Under the pieces are notes generated by a model. It ran no database searches, was not told the DNA's origin, and saw only the letters and a list, made by a program, of their open reading frames with translations. A stretch of 64,000 bases of DNA, taken from contig NC_083606.1 in NCBI RefSeq assembly GCF_029168945.1, forward strand, positions 16,518,041 through 16,582,040, written 5' to 3'. A program made the position numbers and the translations under genes. Source of the stretch: Cannabis sativa (taxonomy: Eukaryota > Streptophyta > Magnoliopsida > Rosales > Cannabaceae). The number at the start of each line of letters is the position of its first letter. Position 1 is the first letter of the stretch. Below are positions 38,332 to 50,228 of the stretch, in pieces.

Positions 38332-41300
38332 GTGAAGTTAGGTGTGGGGCACCGGAGTCACTACTCTCCCAACGAACTCACCCAATCCAGTTCGACCTAC
38401 GGTTGTACGAAGTCTCACTCAACCCTTTGACCTAGTGTTGTACGGAGTGTCACACAGTATGTAGTGAAGTTAGCTGTGGGGTACCGGAGTCACTACTCTC
38501 CCAACGAACTCACCGAATCAAGTTCGACCTAGGGTTGTAAAGAGAGACACTCAACCATTCGACCTAGTGTTGTACGGAGTGTCACACAGTATGTAGTGAA
38601 ACAAGCTGTGGGGTACCGGAGTCACTACTCTCCCAACGAACTCACCGAATCCAGTTCGAACTAGGGTTGTACGGAGTGACACTCAACCCTTCAACCTAGT
38701 CTTGTACGGAGTGTCACACAGTATGTAGTGAAGTTAGCCGTGGGGTACCAGAGTCACTACTCTCCCAACGAACTCACCGAATCCAGTTCGACCAAGGGTT
38801 GTACGGAGTGACACTCAATCCTTCGACCTTGTGTTGTACGGCGTGTCACACAGTATGTAGTGAAGTTAGCTGTGGGGTACCGGAGTCACTACTCTCCCAA
38901 CAAACTCACCGAATCTAGTTCGACCTACGGTTGTACGGCGTGACACTCAACCCTTCGACCTAGTGTTGTACGGAGTGTCACACAGTATGTAGTGAAGTTA
39001 GCTGTGGGGTACCGGAGTAACTACTCTCCCAACGAACTCACCGAATCTAGTTCGACCTAGGGTTGTACGGAGTGACACTCAACCATTCAACCTAGTGTTG
39101 TACGCAGTGTCACACAGTATATAGTGAAGTTAGTTGTGGGGTACTCGAGTCACTACTCTCCAACCGAACTCACCGAATCCAGTTCGAGCTAGGGTTGTAC
39201 GGAGTGACACTCAACCCTTCGACCTAGTGTTGTACGGAGTTTCACACAGTATGTAGTGAAGTTTGTTGTGGGGTATCGGAGTCACTACTCTCTCAACGAA
39301 CTCACCGAATCCAGTTCGACCTAGGGTTGTACGGAGTGACACTCAACCCTTCGACCTAGTTTTGTATGGAGTGTCACACAGTATGTAGTGAAGTTAGTTG
39401 TGGGGTACCGGAGTCACTACTCTCCCAACGAACTCACCGAATCCAGTTCGACCTAGGGTTGTACGGAGTGACACTCAACCCTTCGACCTAGTGTTGTACG
39501 GAGTGTCACATAGTATGTAGTGCAGTTAGTTGTGGGGTACCGGAGTCACTACTCTCCCAACGAACTCACTGAATCCAGTTCGACCTAGGGTTGTACGGAG
39601 TGACACTCAACCCTTCGACCTAGTGTTGTAGGGAGTGTCACACAGTATGTAGTGAAGTTAGATGTGGGGTACCGGAGTCACTACTCTCCTAACGACCTCA
39701 CCGAATCTTGTTCGACCTAGTGTTGTACGGACTGACACTCAACCATTCGACCTAGTGTTGTACGGAGTGTCACACAGTATGTAGTGAAGTTAGCTGTGGG
39801 GTACCGGAGTCACTACTCTCCCAACGAACTCACCGAATCCAGTTCGACCTAGGGTTGTACGAAGTGACACTCAACCCTTCGACCTAGGGTGGTACGGAGT
39901 GTCACACAGTATGTAGTGAAGTTAGCTGTGGGGTACCGGAGTCACTACTCTCCCAACGAACTCACCCAATCAAGTTCGACCTAGGGTTTTACAGAGTGAC
40001 ACTCAACCATTCGACCTAGTCTTTTACGGAGTGTCACACAGTAAGTAGTGAAGTTAGCTGTGGGGTACCGTAGTCACTACTCCCCCAACGAACTCACCGA
40101 ATCCAGTTTGACCTAGGGTTGTACGGAGTGACACTCAACCATTCGACCTAGTGTTGTACGGAGTGTCACACAGTATGTAGTAAAGTTAGCTGTGGGGTAC
40201 CAGAGTCACTACTCTCCTAACGAACTCACCGAATCTTGTTCGACCTAGGGTTGTATGGAGTAACACTCAACTATTCGACCTAGTGTTGTACGGAGTGTCA
40301 CACAGTATGTAGTGAAGTTAGGTGTGGGGCACCGGAGTCACTACTCTCCCAACGAACTCACCAAATCCAGTTCGACCTACGGTTGTACGAAGTCTCACTC
40401 AACCTTTCGACCTAGTGTTGTACGGAGTGTCACACTGTATGTAGTGAAGTTAGTTGTGGGGTACCGGAGTCACTACTCTCGCAACGAACTCACCGAATCC
40501 AGTTCGACCTAGGGTTGTACGGAGTGACACTCAACCATTCAACCTAGTGTTGTACGCAGTGTCACACAGTATGTTGTGAAGTTTGCTGTGGGGCATCGAA
40601 GTCACTACTCTACCAATGAACTCACCGAATCCAGTTCGACCTAGGGTTGTACGGAGTGACACTCAACCCTTCGACCTAGTTTTGTATGGAGTGTCACACA
40701 GTATGTAGTGAAGTTAGTTGTGGGGTACCGGAGTCACTACTCTCCCAACGAACTCACCGAATCCAGTTCGACCTAGGGTTGTACGGAGTGACACTCAACC
40801 CTTCGACCTAGTGTTGTACGGAGTGTCACACAGTATGTAGTGAAGTTAGTTCTGGGGTACCGGAGTCACTACTCTCGCAACGAACTCACTGAATCCAGTT
40901 CGACCTAGGGTTGTACGGAGTGACACTCAACCCTTCGACCTAGTGTTGTACGGAGTGTCACACAGTATGTAGTGAAGTTAGCTGTGGGGTACCGGAGTCA
41001 CTACTCTCCCAACGAACTCACCGAATCAAGTTCGACCTAGGGTTGTAAAGAGAGACACTCAACCATTCGACCTAGTGTTGTACGGAGTGTCACACAGTAT
41101 GTAGTGAAACAAGCTGTGGGGTACCGGAGTCACTACTCTCCCAACGAACTCACCGAATCCAGTTCGAACTAGGGTTGTACGGAGTGACACTCAACCCTTC
41201 AACCTAGTCTTGTACGGAGTGTCACACAGTATGTAGTGAAGTTAGCCGTGGGGTACCAGAGTCACTACTCTCCCAACGAACTCACCGAATCCAGTTCGAC

Positions 41301-42040
41301 CAAGGGTTGTACGGAGTGACACTCAATCCTTCGACCTTGTGTTGTACGGCGTGTCACACAGTATGTAGTGAAGTTAGCTGTGGGGTACCGGAGTCACTAC
41401 TCTCCCAACAAACTCACCGAATCTAGTTCGACCTACGGTTGTACGGCGTGACACTCAACCCTTCGACCTAGTGTTGTACGGAGTGTCACACAGTATGTAG
41501 TGAAGTTAGCTGTGGGGTACCGGAGTAACTACTCTCCCAACGAACTCACCGAATCTAGTTCGACCTAGGGTTGTACGGAGTGACACTCAACCATTCAACC
41601 TAGTGTTGTACGCAGTGTAACACAGTATATAGTGAAGTTAGTTGTGGGGTACTCGAGTCACTACTCTCCAACCGAACTCACCGAATCCAGTTCGAGCTAG
41701 GGTTGTACGGAGTGACACTCAACCCTTCGACCTAGTGTTGTACGGAGTTTCACACAGTATGTAGTGAAGTTTGTTGTGGGGTATCGGAGTCACTACTCTC
41801 TCAACGAACTCACCGAATCCAGTTCGACCTAGGGTTGTACGGAGTGACACTCAACCCTTCGACCTAGTTTTGTATGGAGTGTCACACAGTATGTAGTGAA
41901 GTTAGTTGTGGGGTACCGGAGTCACTACTCTCCCAACGAACTCACCGAATCCAGTTCGACCTAGGGTTGTACGGAGTGACACTCAACCCTTCGACCTAGT
42001 GTTGTACGGAGTGTCACACAGTATGTAGTGCAGTTAGTTG
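38332..42040. repeat. Multi-monomer block C, second copy
   Basis: Second copy of the 34373-37950 block, with an extra monomer. A further partial copy follows at an offset of 2507 bases (40312 to 42819, 19 monomers). Confidence 0.8.
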
Positions 42041-45000
42041 TGGGGTACCGGAGTCACTACTCTCCCAACGAACTCACTGAATCCAGTTCGACCTAGGGTT
42101 GTACGGAGTGACACTCAACCCTTCGACCTAGTGTTGTAGGGAGTGTCACACAGTATGTAGTGAAGTTAGATGTGGGGTACCGGAGTCACTACTCTCCTAA
42201 CGACCTCACCGAATCTTGTTCGACCTAGTGTTGTACGGACTGACACTCAACCATTCGACCTAGTGTTGTACGGAGTGTCACACAGTATGTAGTGAAGTTA
42301 GCTGTGGGGTACCGGAGTCACTACTCTCCCAACGAACTCACCGAATCCAGTTCGACCTAGGGTTGTACGAAGTGACACTCAACCCTTCGACCTAGGGTGG
42401 TACGGAGTGTCACACAGTATGTAGTGAAGTTAGCTGTGGGATACCGGAGTCACTACTCTCCCAACGAACTCACCCAATCAAGTTCGACCTAGGGTTTTAC
42501 AGAGTGACACTCAACCATTCGACCTAGTCTTTTACGGAGTGTCACACAGTAAGTAGTGAAGTTAGCTGTGGGGTACCGTAGTCACTACTCCCCCAACGAA
42601 CTCACCGAATCCAGTTTGACCTAGGGTTGTACTGATTGCAGTCAACCATTCGACCTAGTGTTGTACGGAGTGTCACACAGTATGTAGTAAAGTTAGCTAT
42701 GGGGTACCAGAGTAACTACTCTCCTAACGAACTCACCGAATCTTGTTCGACCTAGGGTTGTATGGAGTAACACTCAACTATTCGACCTAGTGTTGTACGG
42801 AGTGTCACACAGTATGTAGTGAAGTTAGGTGTGGGGCACCGGAGTCACTACTCTCCCAACGAACTCACCAAATCCAGTTCGACCTACGGTTGTACGAAGT
42901 CTCACTCAACCTTTCGACCTAGTGTTGTACGGAGTGTCACACAATATGTAGTGAAGTTAGTTGTGGGGTACCGGAGTCACTACTCTCGCAACGAACTCAC
43001 CGAATCCAGTTCGACCTAGGGTTGTACGGAGTGACACTCAACCATTCAACCTAGTGTTGTACGCAGTGTCACACAGTATGTTGTGAAGTTTGCTGTGGGG
43101 CATCGAAGTCACTACTCTACCAATGAACTCACCGAATCCAGTTCGACCTAGGGTTGTACGGAGTGACACTCAACCCTTCGACCTAGTTTTGTATGGAGTG
43201 TCACACAGTATGTAGTGAAGTTAGTTGTGGGGTACTGGAGTCACTACTCTCCCAACGAACTCACCGAATCCAGTTCGACCTAGGGTTGTACGGAGTGACA
43301 CTCAACCCTTCGACCTAGTGTTGTACGGAGTGTCACACAGTATGTAGTGAAGTTAGTTGTGGGGTACCGGAGTCACTACTCTCGCAACGAACTCACTGAA
43401 TCCAGTTCGACCTAGGGTTGTACGGAGTGACACTCAACCCTTCGACCTAGTGTTGTACGGAGTGTCACACAGTATGTAGTGAAGTTAGCTGTGGGGTACC
43501 GGAGTCACTACTCTCCCAACGAACTCACCGAATCAAGTTCGACCTAGGGTTGTAAAGAGAGACACTCAACCATTCGACCTAGTGTTGTACGGAGTGTCAC
43601 ACAGTATGTAGTGAAACTAGCTGTGGGGTACCGGAGTCACTACTCTCCCAACGAACTCACCTAATCCAGTTCGACCTAGGGTTGTACGGAGTTACACTCA
43701 ACCCTTCGACCTAGTGTTGTACGGAGTGTCACACAGTATGTAGTGAAGTTAGCCGTGGGGTACCAGAGTCACTACTCTCCCAACGAACTCACCGAATCCA
43801 GTTCGACCAAGGGTTGTACGGAGTGACACTCAACCCTTCGACCTTGTGTTGTACGGCGTGTCACACAATATGTAGTGAAGTTAGCTGTGGGGTACCGGAG
43901 TCACTACTCTCCCAACAAACTCACCGAATCCAGTTTGACCTACGGTTGTACGGCGTGACACTCAACCCTTCGACCTAGTGTTGTACGGAGTGTCACACAG
44001 TATGTAGTGAAGTTAGCTGTGGGGTACCGGAGTAACTACTCTCCCAACGAACTCACCGAATCTAGTTCGACCTAGGGTTGTACGGAGTGACACTCAACCA
44101 TTCAACCTAGTGTTGTACGCAGTGTCACACAGTATGTAGTGAAGTTAGTTGTGGGGTACTGGAGTCACTACTCTCCAACCGAACTCACCAAATCCAGTTC
44201 GAGCTAGGGTTGTACGGAGTGACACTCAACCCTTCGACCTAGTGTTGTACGGAGTTTCACACAGTATGTAGTGAAGTTTGCTGTGGGGTATCGGAGTCAC
44301 TACTCTCTCAACGAACTCACCGAATCCAGTTCGACCTAGGGTTGTACGGAGTGACACTCAACCCTTCGACCTAGTTTTGTATGGAGTGTCACATAGTATG
44401 TTGTGAAGTTAGTTGTGGGGTACCGGAGTCACTACTCTCCCAACGAACTCACCCAATCCAGTTCGACCTAGGGTTGTACGGAGTGACACTCAACCCTTCG
44501 ACCTAGTGTTGTACGGAGTGTCACACAGTATGTAGTGCAGTTAGTTGTGGGTTACCGGAGTCACTACTCTCCCAACGAACTCACTGAATCCAGTTCGACC
44601 TAGGGTTGTACGGAGTGACACTCAACCCTTCGACCTAGTGTTGTAGGGAGTGTCAAACAGTATGTAGTGAAGTTAGATGTGGGGTACCGGAGTCACTACT
44701 CTCCTAACGAACTCACCGAATCTTGTTCGACCTAGGGTTGTATGGACTGACACTCAACCATTCGACCTAGTGTTGTACGGAGTGTCACATAGTATGTAGT
44801 GAAGTTAGCTGTGGGGTACCGGAGTCACTACTCTCCCAACGAACTCACCGAATCCAGTTCGACCTAGGGTTGTACGAAGTGACACTCAACCCTTTGACCT
44901 AGTGTTGTACGGAGTGTCACACAGTATGTAGTGAAGTTAGCTGTGGGGTACCGGAGGCACTACTCTCCCAACGAACTCACCCAATCAAGTTCGACCTAGG

Positions 45001-45555
45001 GTTGTACAGAGTGACACTCAACCATTCGACCTAGTCTTTTACGGAGTGTCACACAGTAAGTAGTGAAGTTAGCTGTGGGGTACCGTAGTCACTACTCTCC
45101 CAACGAACTCACCGAATCCAGTTTGACCTAGGGTTGTACAGATTGCAGTCAACCATTCGACCTAGTGTTGTACAGAGTGTCACACAGTATGTAGTGAAAC
45201 TAGCTGTGGGGTACCGGAGTCACTACTCTCCCAACGAACTCACCGAATCCAGTTCGACCTAGGGTTGTACGGAGTGACACTCAACCCTTCGACCTAGTGT
45301 TGTACGGAGTGTCACACAGTATGTAGTGAAGTTAGCTGTGGGGTACCAGAGTCACTACTCTCCCAACGAACTCACCGAATCCATTTGGACCTAGGGTTGT
45401 ACGGAGTGACACTCAACCCTTCGACCTAGTGTTGTACGGCGTGTCACACAGTATGTGGTGAAGTTAGCTGTGGGGTACCGGAGTCACTACTCTCCTAACG
45501 AACTCACCGAATCCAGTTCGACCTAGGGTTGTACAGAGTGACACTCAACCATTCG

Positions 45556-45731
45556 ACCTAGTGTTGTACGGGGTGTCACTACTCTCCTAACGAACTCACA
45601 GAATCCAGTTCGACCTCGAGTTGTACAGAGTGATACCGATGCACTATGGCAGAAGTCGCATTATGAATTTAGGTTGTTTGGACTGAGTATGTACTCAGTT
45701 CATCATGAAGCGTACCGGAGTCACTATTCTC
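45556..45731. repeat. Right edge of the satellite, degenerate
   Basis: A monomer near 45560-45590 passes from gtgttgtacgggg directly to tgtcactactctcctaac, skipping the middle of the unit. After about 45640 only fragments remain (cgtaccggagtcactattct at 45711) separated by unrelated sequence that includes gtatgtactcag. The array then stops; 45732-45956 is AT-rich with no feature seen. Confidence 0.85.
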
Positions 45732-46384
45732 CTGACTTTATTACTACAGTCAATTTTTGTCTCAAACTACTATTGTATTCATAATGTTAAACTGTTTTTT
45801 TTTATTAAATATCTATATTTGTATAGTATTCCAAAAATTATTACAATCTTGATTACAACGATTAATACGTTAATGTAATCTTACAAAAATTATTGCAATA
45901 TTTATTCAAACGAATAATATTTTAATGAAATATTAAAATCGTTTTAAAAAAAATATTGAGTTTTCATTATTAGTAAACATCCTGATTTAATTTTGTTATT
46001 CATTTCGCCACACATGTTTATTTGGACATAATATTAGGATATTTGTTGCTACATGTGAGAAGTTTATGTGGCCATTGTTGTTCTTAACGGATGGGAACAA
46101 TGGGAACAATGGGAACAACATTTACCTTATTTAAATACATAATTTTTCTAACCACAGTCAACCAAACTAGAACAAAACCGAGAATTTCGTTGGTTCGAAT
46201 TACGTCTTCCAAGGAAAAGTTAATAGGGGGTTGGGTTTGTTGAAATTACGTTTTTCAAGGGATTGACAAAATCAAATTTATCTTGGGGTTATACCACCCC
46301 TTTTTTAGCCGTACCTAGGGTTATATTAATTATCATTTTTTAATTTTTGACAAGACTACACTAAACAATCACATCCACAAGTAC

Positions 46385-46392
46385 TATATATA
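46385..46392 (+). promoter_or_regulatory. TATA box in duplication copy 1
   Basis: TATATATA within acaagtactatatataccc, followed about 45 bases later by ctcaatttagtattgtt. Both are preserved in the second copy, suggesting a real promoter. Confidence 0.55.
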
Positions 46393-46536
46393 CCCCTCTA
46401 CCTCTCCTTACTCCTTCACATCTCAATTTAGTATTGTTTTCTTTCCTAGAGAACTCACTCCCTATCTGTAGACGTATGTATAGGGATAATATATAAAAAA
46501 AAGTAAATTATGTATTGTTGTTACACCGAAGTGAAG

Positions 46537-46638
46537 ATGTGTAAACAGAAGGATTGGTATGCACTGCAACCGTGTGTTGTAGGTGCATCAAGGGAATTTC
46601 AGCAATTCAATCAATCATCTCATAACAAATTTCGGTAA
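46537..46638 (+). CDS. Short conserved upstream reading frame, first exon of a decayed gene or non-coding transcript
   Basis: ATG at 46537 opens 33 codons beginning MCKQKDWYALQPCVVG and ending at TAA 46636-46638. That TAA overlaps a good splice donor (CG|GTAATAAC), and an acceptor (atattcag) lies near 46730 before an exon-like segment containing ATGTTGACGAAGG. Spliced at these sites the frame soon meets TGA, so either the joining is different or the gene is dead. Its duplicate at 50154 keeps the first 17 residues and then frameshifts. The product is not recognised. The TATA box and spacing resemble a genuine plant transcript. The apparent 70-residue frame at 46752 lies in the exon-like part and is not conserved in copy 2. 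Confidence 0.35.
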   Translation: MCKQKDWYALQPCVVGASREFQQFNQSSHNKFR

Positions 46639-47750
46639 TAACTCAACTCTTTATGTCTATTTATTTTAATAGTATATTATTACAAATTGTTTCTTAAAAA
46701 TTTTATGTATGTGGTACATGTATATTCAGGAAATGTTGACGAAGGTTTCGGATGGGTGGAGTAGGGTGGACGGAACTACTTCCAATACGGCCACCCAAAT
46801 ATGCCATCCTACTTAACCTCAACCTCCCGAGTCGACAAGGCAACCGTGGAATGAGTGTTATCATATTTGACACAACGGTGTGCCAGACTCTCGAACAAAA
46901 TGATACGCGGGAGGCAAATGTCAGCGTTTTTTACATTCTTAGGTCAAATTGCTTCCTCATGTAATAAGAGTCCCGATGTTATAGTATATGTACAAATTTA
47001 TCTCAATACAATGTATATTTACAGTATCAAATAATAATGATAATTAATCAATTTACGTACTAAAATAATAATGATAATTAATTGGTTCCATAATTTGTCT
47101 ATTATTTGACACTCAAACTCAAATCTGAGGATGTACATGGTTAACTGGTTTATATTATATCCACTAATAAACTATACCAAAAATTAAACAACCGTATTTT
47201 ACGATATCTTGTCCCAATCAATCAGATATTAATTATTAAAATCATTTTTTTTAAAGAAAACTGTACTAAAAAACTATACATACAATATTTGACTTAGATC
47301 AAAAAAATAAATACTACTATATTACTTGATTTTCTTTTTTAATAAATTCTGTAATTTTATTAAGAACAGAATTAGCAGAATAAGTTAAATAATCTATTTA
47401 ATTTGACAAAAAAAAGATAAAAATAAAATGAGATGAAAAAAAATATCAACTAACTTTGCACCCTTCGGTACACAAAAAATATACATGTATCATTTAAAAA
47501 ATAGTTTATCATAATTAATTAACAAATAATGAAGGTATCTTTATAGTAATAACATATTTCTACGTAATTATTTTTTTTAGGTTATTCAAGTAGATAGTAC
47601 AACCTACTGATTTGACCGTATATGGATTGATGGGAAAATATTACTAAAATGTTTATTATTTTAAAATACAAAAAAGGTTCTCCTCATTTATTTAAAATCG
47701 TTCTTTAGGGTTTTGAAGGATTTGTTATTTACTTTAAGTGTTCAAATTAT

Positions 47751-48035
47751 CACTACTACAAAAAGGAGTATTTTCGTCGGTTTTTAAGTGACTAATAAAG
47801 ATTTTGCGTCGGTTTAAAAAATCGACGTATAAACCGTAGACGCAAATAGTAATTTATTTGCGTCGGTTATAAAATGACACAAAAAACTATTCTCGTCATT
47901 TTATAACCGACGCAGAACACAAAAACAATACTGAAGCATTTTGCATCAATTTTGAAGTGACGCAACAAGCTATACGTCAATCTTTAACTGACGCAACAAG
48001 TGTTTTTTGCGTCAATTCTAAAATGACACTTAAGT
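47751..48035 (+). mobile_element. CACTA (En/Spm-type) transposon terminus
   Basis: Starts CACTACTACAAAAAGGAG, the standard plant CACTA end. Subterminal repeats in both directions follow: gcgtcggtttaaaa, gcgtcggttataaaatgac, cattttataaccgacgc, gaagtgacgcaac, gtcaatctttaactgacgc and gcgtcaattctaaaatgac. These arrays bind the transposase in known CACTA elements. The matching other end (a TTTTTGTAGTAGTG word) was not found in the window, and no transposase is present, so this is a terminal fragment or a deletion derivative. The sequence just before it (ttaagtgttcaaattat) also occurs without the insertion at about 49222-49238. Confidence 0.8.
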
Positions 48036-48925
48036 GTACACATAATATCTCTCACAATAAAACTTTCTACATATTAAAAAATTACAAATAAACTAATATT
48101 ATTTTATCCATATATAAAAGATAAACTAATATCATATATCCATATAAAAACATATACATTATTAACTGAAAGTTCACAATTAAAAAATAATAATATAAAA
48201 TTTGAGTTAATAAAAGATAAATTCAAATTAAGACAATTACATGAGTGATATTACATAAAGTGTCTATATAACAAATATTTCTAACAATACTTTCAATCTA
48301 CAAACCCAACCTTCATCACTTAGTAAAAATTTGCACTTACAATACACAAGTCTATCCTCCTAGAAAAAGTTCTCCTACTCTTAACTTTCATAACTCTTGA
48401 TATTATCCGAAGTACCTTCTTGCTTATCCAATCTTCAATTTAAAATTGTATCGCTAAGTAGGGCCATAAGCTTTACAATAAAAGATTGAGCAATTTTCTA
48501 CAACAATCAAGAAAATTTATATAAGCCAATACACAATTTAAACTTTAAATATAAAATCACCTCATTTATATATAAGAAGAGAAATTTTATTCCATAACTC
48601 TTTAGCTTTATATCAGGTTATAAAATGAAATTCTATTATCTACAAATACAACAAATAAAATTCAACTTAGTTGGATATATTTATAAAGGAACTTAGCTGA
48701 GTTATGTTTTGTGCTAGACATTTGTTTTCTTCTTTGCAAAGTATAAACAAAATTATAACAGTACACGAGTTACCATAACCTTAAATATGTATAAGCTCTC
48801 TTTTATCATCAATAAGAAGCTAGAAAATAGACCTAAGACTAGTAATAAAGCACTCCAATACTAAGAGAAATAATACTAAATTTAGCATAAGGAATAGTTA
48901 GTATTTGACTCATTACTATCATATT
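48036..48925. other. AT-rich DNA without recognisable genes
   Basis: No long reading frame, RNA gene or repeat identified; part of it may be the interior of the CACTA fragment. Confidence 0.6.
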
Positions 48926-49550
48926 GTACTGTAGGAGTTTTTATTAACAAAAGATAAAACTTAAACAAAGGTAATTTAAGTTTTATTGATATTAACCCAG
49001 ACAAAATATATATTTAAATTAAAACATTATTTTCTTTCATATTGACTTCAAAGGTTTGTGTTATAATAATATCCCTAAATTTGTATTTTTTTTTTTTGTT
49101 TTTAAAGAAGGTAGTACATCCTACAGATGTCAAGTGATTATTGGAAATTAGTATTCCAATACAAACTAATAACAATTATTTAAAATCGTTCTTTACGGTT
49201 TTGAAGGATTTGTTATTTACTTTAAGTGTTCAAATTATTATTTTATTATAAAACCGTACTTGGGTGAGTTTTAAATATATATATGTCACATCATATGTAC
49301 TGTAGGAGTTTTTATTAACAAAAGACAAAAATTAAACAAAGATAATTTAAGTTTTATTGATATTAACTCAGTCAAAATGTATATTTAAATTAAAACATTA
49401 TTTTCTTTCATATTGACTTCAAACGTTTGTGTCATAATAATATCCCTAAATTTGTATGTTTTATGTTTTTAAAGAAGGTAGTACATCCTACAGATGTCAA
49501 CTGATTATTGGAAATTAGTATTCCAATACAAACTAATAACAATTATTTTT
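48926..49550. repeat. Tandem duplication, 371-bp offset
   Basis: 48926-49190 and 49297-49550 match closely from gtactgtaggagtttttatt to caaactaataacaattattt. The bases between (49191-49296) resemble the sequence before the CACTA end at 47690-47750. Confidence 0.88.
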
Positions 49551-50003
49551 CTCACAAATTGTACTAATTTCTTACACGTACCCATTATTAACTGAGCTGG
49601 TTCGTAGTACTCACAAATTGAGTTTTGATTATTAGTAAACATCATAATTTAATTTCTTATTCATTTGGCCACACATGTTTATTTGGACATAATATGGGCA
49701 TATTTGTTGCTACATGTGACAATTTTAGGGATGGGACAACATTTCACTTATTTAAGTATTTGATTTTTCTAACCAAACTCAACCAAACCATAACAAAACC
49801 GGTCATTAGGTTGGTTCAAATTACGTCTTTCAAGGAAAATTTATTAGTTGGTTGGGTATGTTGAACTTACGGTTTTCAATGCATTGACAAAATTAGATTT
49901 ATATTGGTGTTATATTACCCCATCTTTAGCTGTACCAGTTTGTATTAATTATTATTTCTTAATTTTTGAAAAGACTACACAACACAATCACATCCACAAG
50001 TAC

Positions 50004-50011
50004 TATATATA
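50004..50011 (+). promoter_or_regulatory. TATA box in duplication copy 2
   Basis: TATATATA in the same context as at 46385, within acaagtactatatatagccc. Confidence 0.52.
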
Positions 50012-50153
50012 GCCCTCTACCTGTTGTTACTCCTTCACACCTCAATTTAGTATTGTTCTCTTTCCTAGAGAAGTCACTCCCTTCCTGTAGACGTATGTGT
50101 AGGGATAATATATAAAAAAATAAATTATGTATTGTTGTTGCACCGAAGTGAAG

Positions 50154-50228
50154 ATGTGTAAACAGAAGGATTGGTATGCACTACAACCGTGTGTTGTAGG
50201 TGCAGAAATTCAATCAATCATCTCATAA
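50154..50228 (+). pseudogene. Frameshifted copy of the short conserved frame
   Basis: Begins MCKQKDWYALQPCVVGA like the copy at 46537, then diverges after a net 14-base deletion following GGTGCA and ends after 24 codons at TAA 50226-50228. The splice donor GG|GTAATAAC follows as in copy 1. Function unknown. Confidence 0.4.

Larger units (their letters stand above)
7733..45731. repeat. Satellite DNA array, 132-bp monomer, about 265 copies
   Basis: Direct tandem repeats with a period of 132 bases (for example the same position recurs at 9289, 9421 and 9553). Marker phrases in nearly every monomer are ggtaccggagtcactactct, caacgaactcaccgaatcc, and gtcacacagtatgtagtgaa. The array is interrupted by a Cassandra TRIM (9924-10861) and a solo LTR (30255-32160); subtracting them leaves about 35 kb. 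Composition is near 50% GC by eye against an AT-rich background. Monomers differ at a few positions and the variants recur in ordered blocks. The left end (7733-8400) and right end (45540-45731) are the most diverged. The short reading frames of 66 residues that recur here arise from the repeat and are not genes. Centromeric, subtelomeric or interstitial location cannot be told from sequence. Confidence 0.98.
32161..45731. repeat. Right satellite segment
   Basis: About 102 monomers. Type A marker monomers start at 32395, 34373, 36220, 38332, 40312 and 42819; the intervals are 15, 14, 16, 15 and 19 monomers (within one or two bases). A block with gttctggggtacc, actctcgcaacgaactc and tgttgtgaagtttgc variants occurs near 27840-28400, 36360-36900, 40440-40980 and 42960-43480. 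Confidence 0.95.
45957..47750 (+). repeat. Diverged segmental duplication, copy 1
   Basis: Homologous to 49617-51300 about 3.66 kb to the right. Best-conserved stretches: the leading part around tattagtaaacatc and acacatgtttatttggacat; the promoter and leader around 46370-46640; the exon-like part 46735-46960; and later words such as gattgatgg and atttctacgtaatt near 47560-47640. Many indels separate the copies. Confidence 0.85.

Noticed and set aside
11400..43019. Thirteen near-identical 66-residue reading frames (MKLGVGHRSHYSPNEL...)
   Set aside because: They begin at GTG in the type A satellite monomer and recur because 132 is divisible by three; stops occur in each monomer (TAG in gacctaggg). 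No promoter or protein family is visible.
7733..45731. A CENP-B-box-like word (TTCGTTGG on the minus strand) in each monomer
   Set aside because: Only the first half of the 17-base box matches; the CGGG half is absent, so no centromere function is claimed.
7733..45731. CRISPR-like or phage-type repeat array
   Set aside because: No unique spacers; the repeats are contiguous, and the setting is a plant genome.
7733..45731. Telomere-derived repeats (ctaggg words)
   Set aside because: The monomer contains cctaggg once or twice but not tandem TTTAGGG units.
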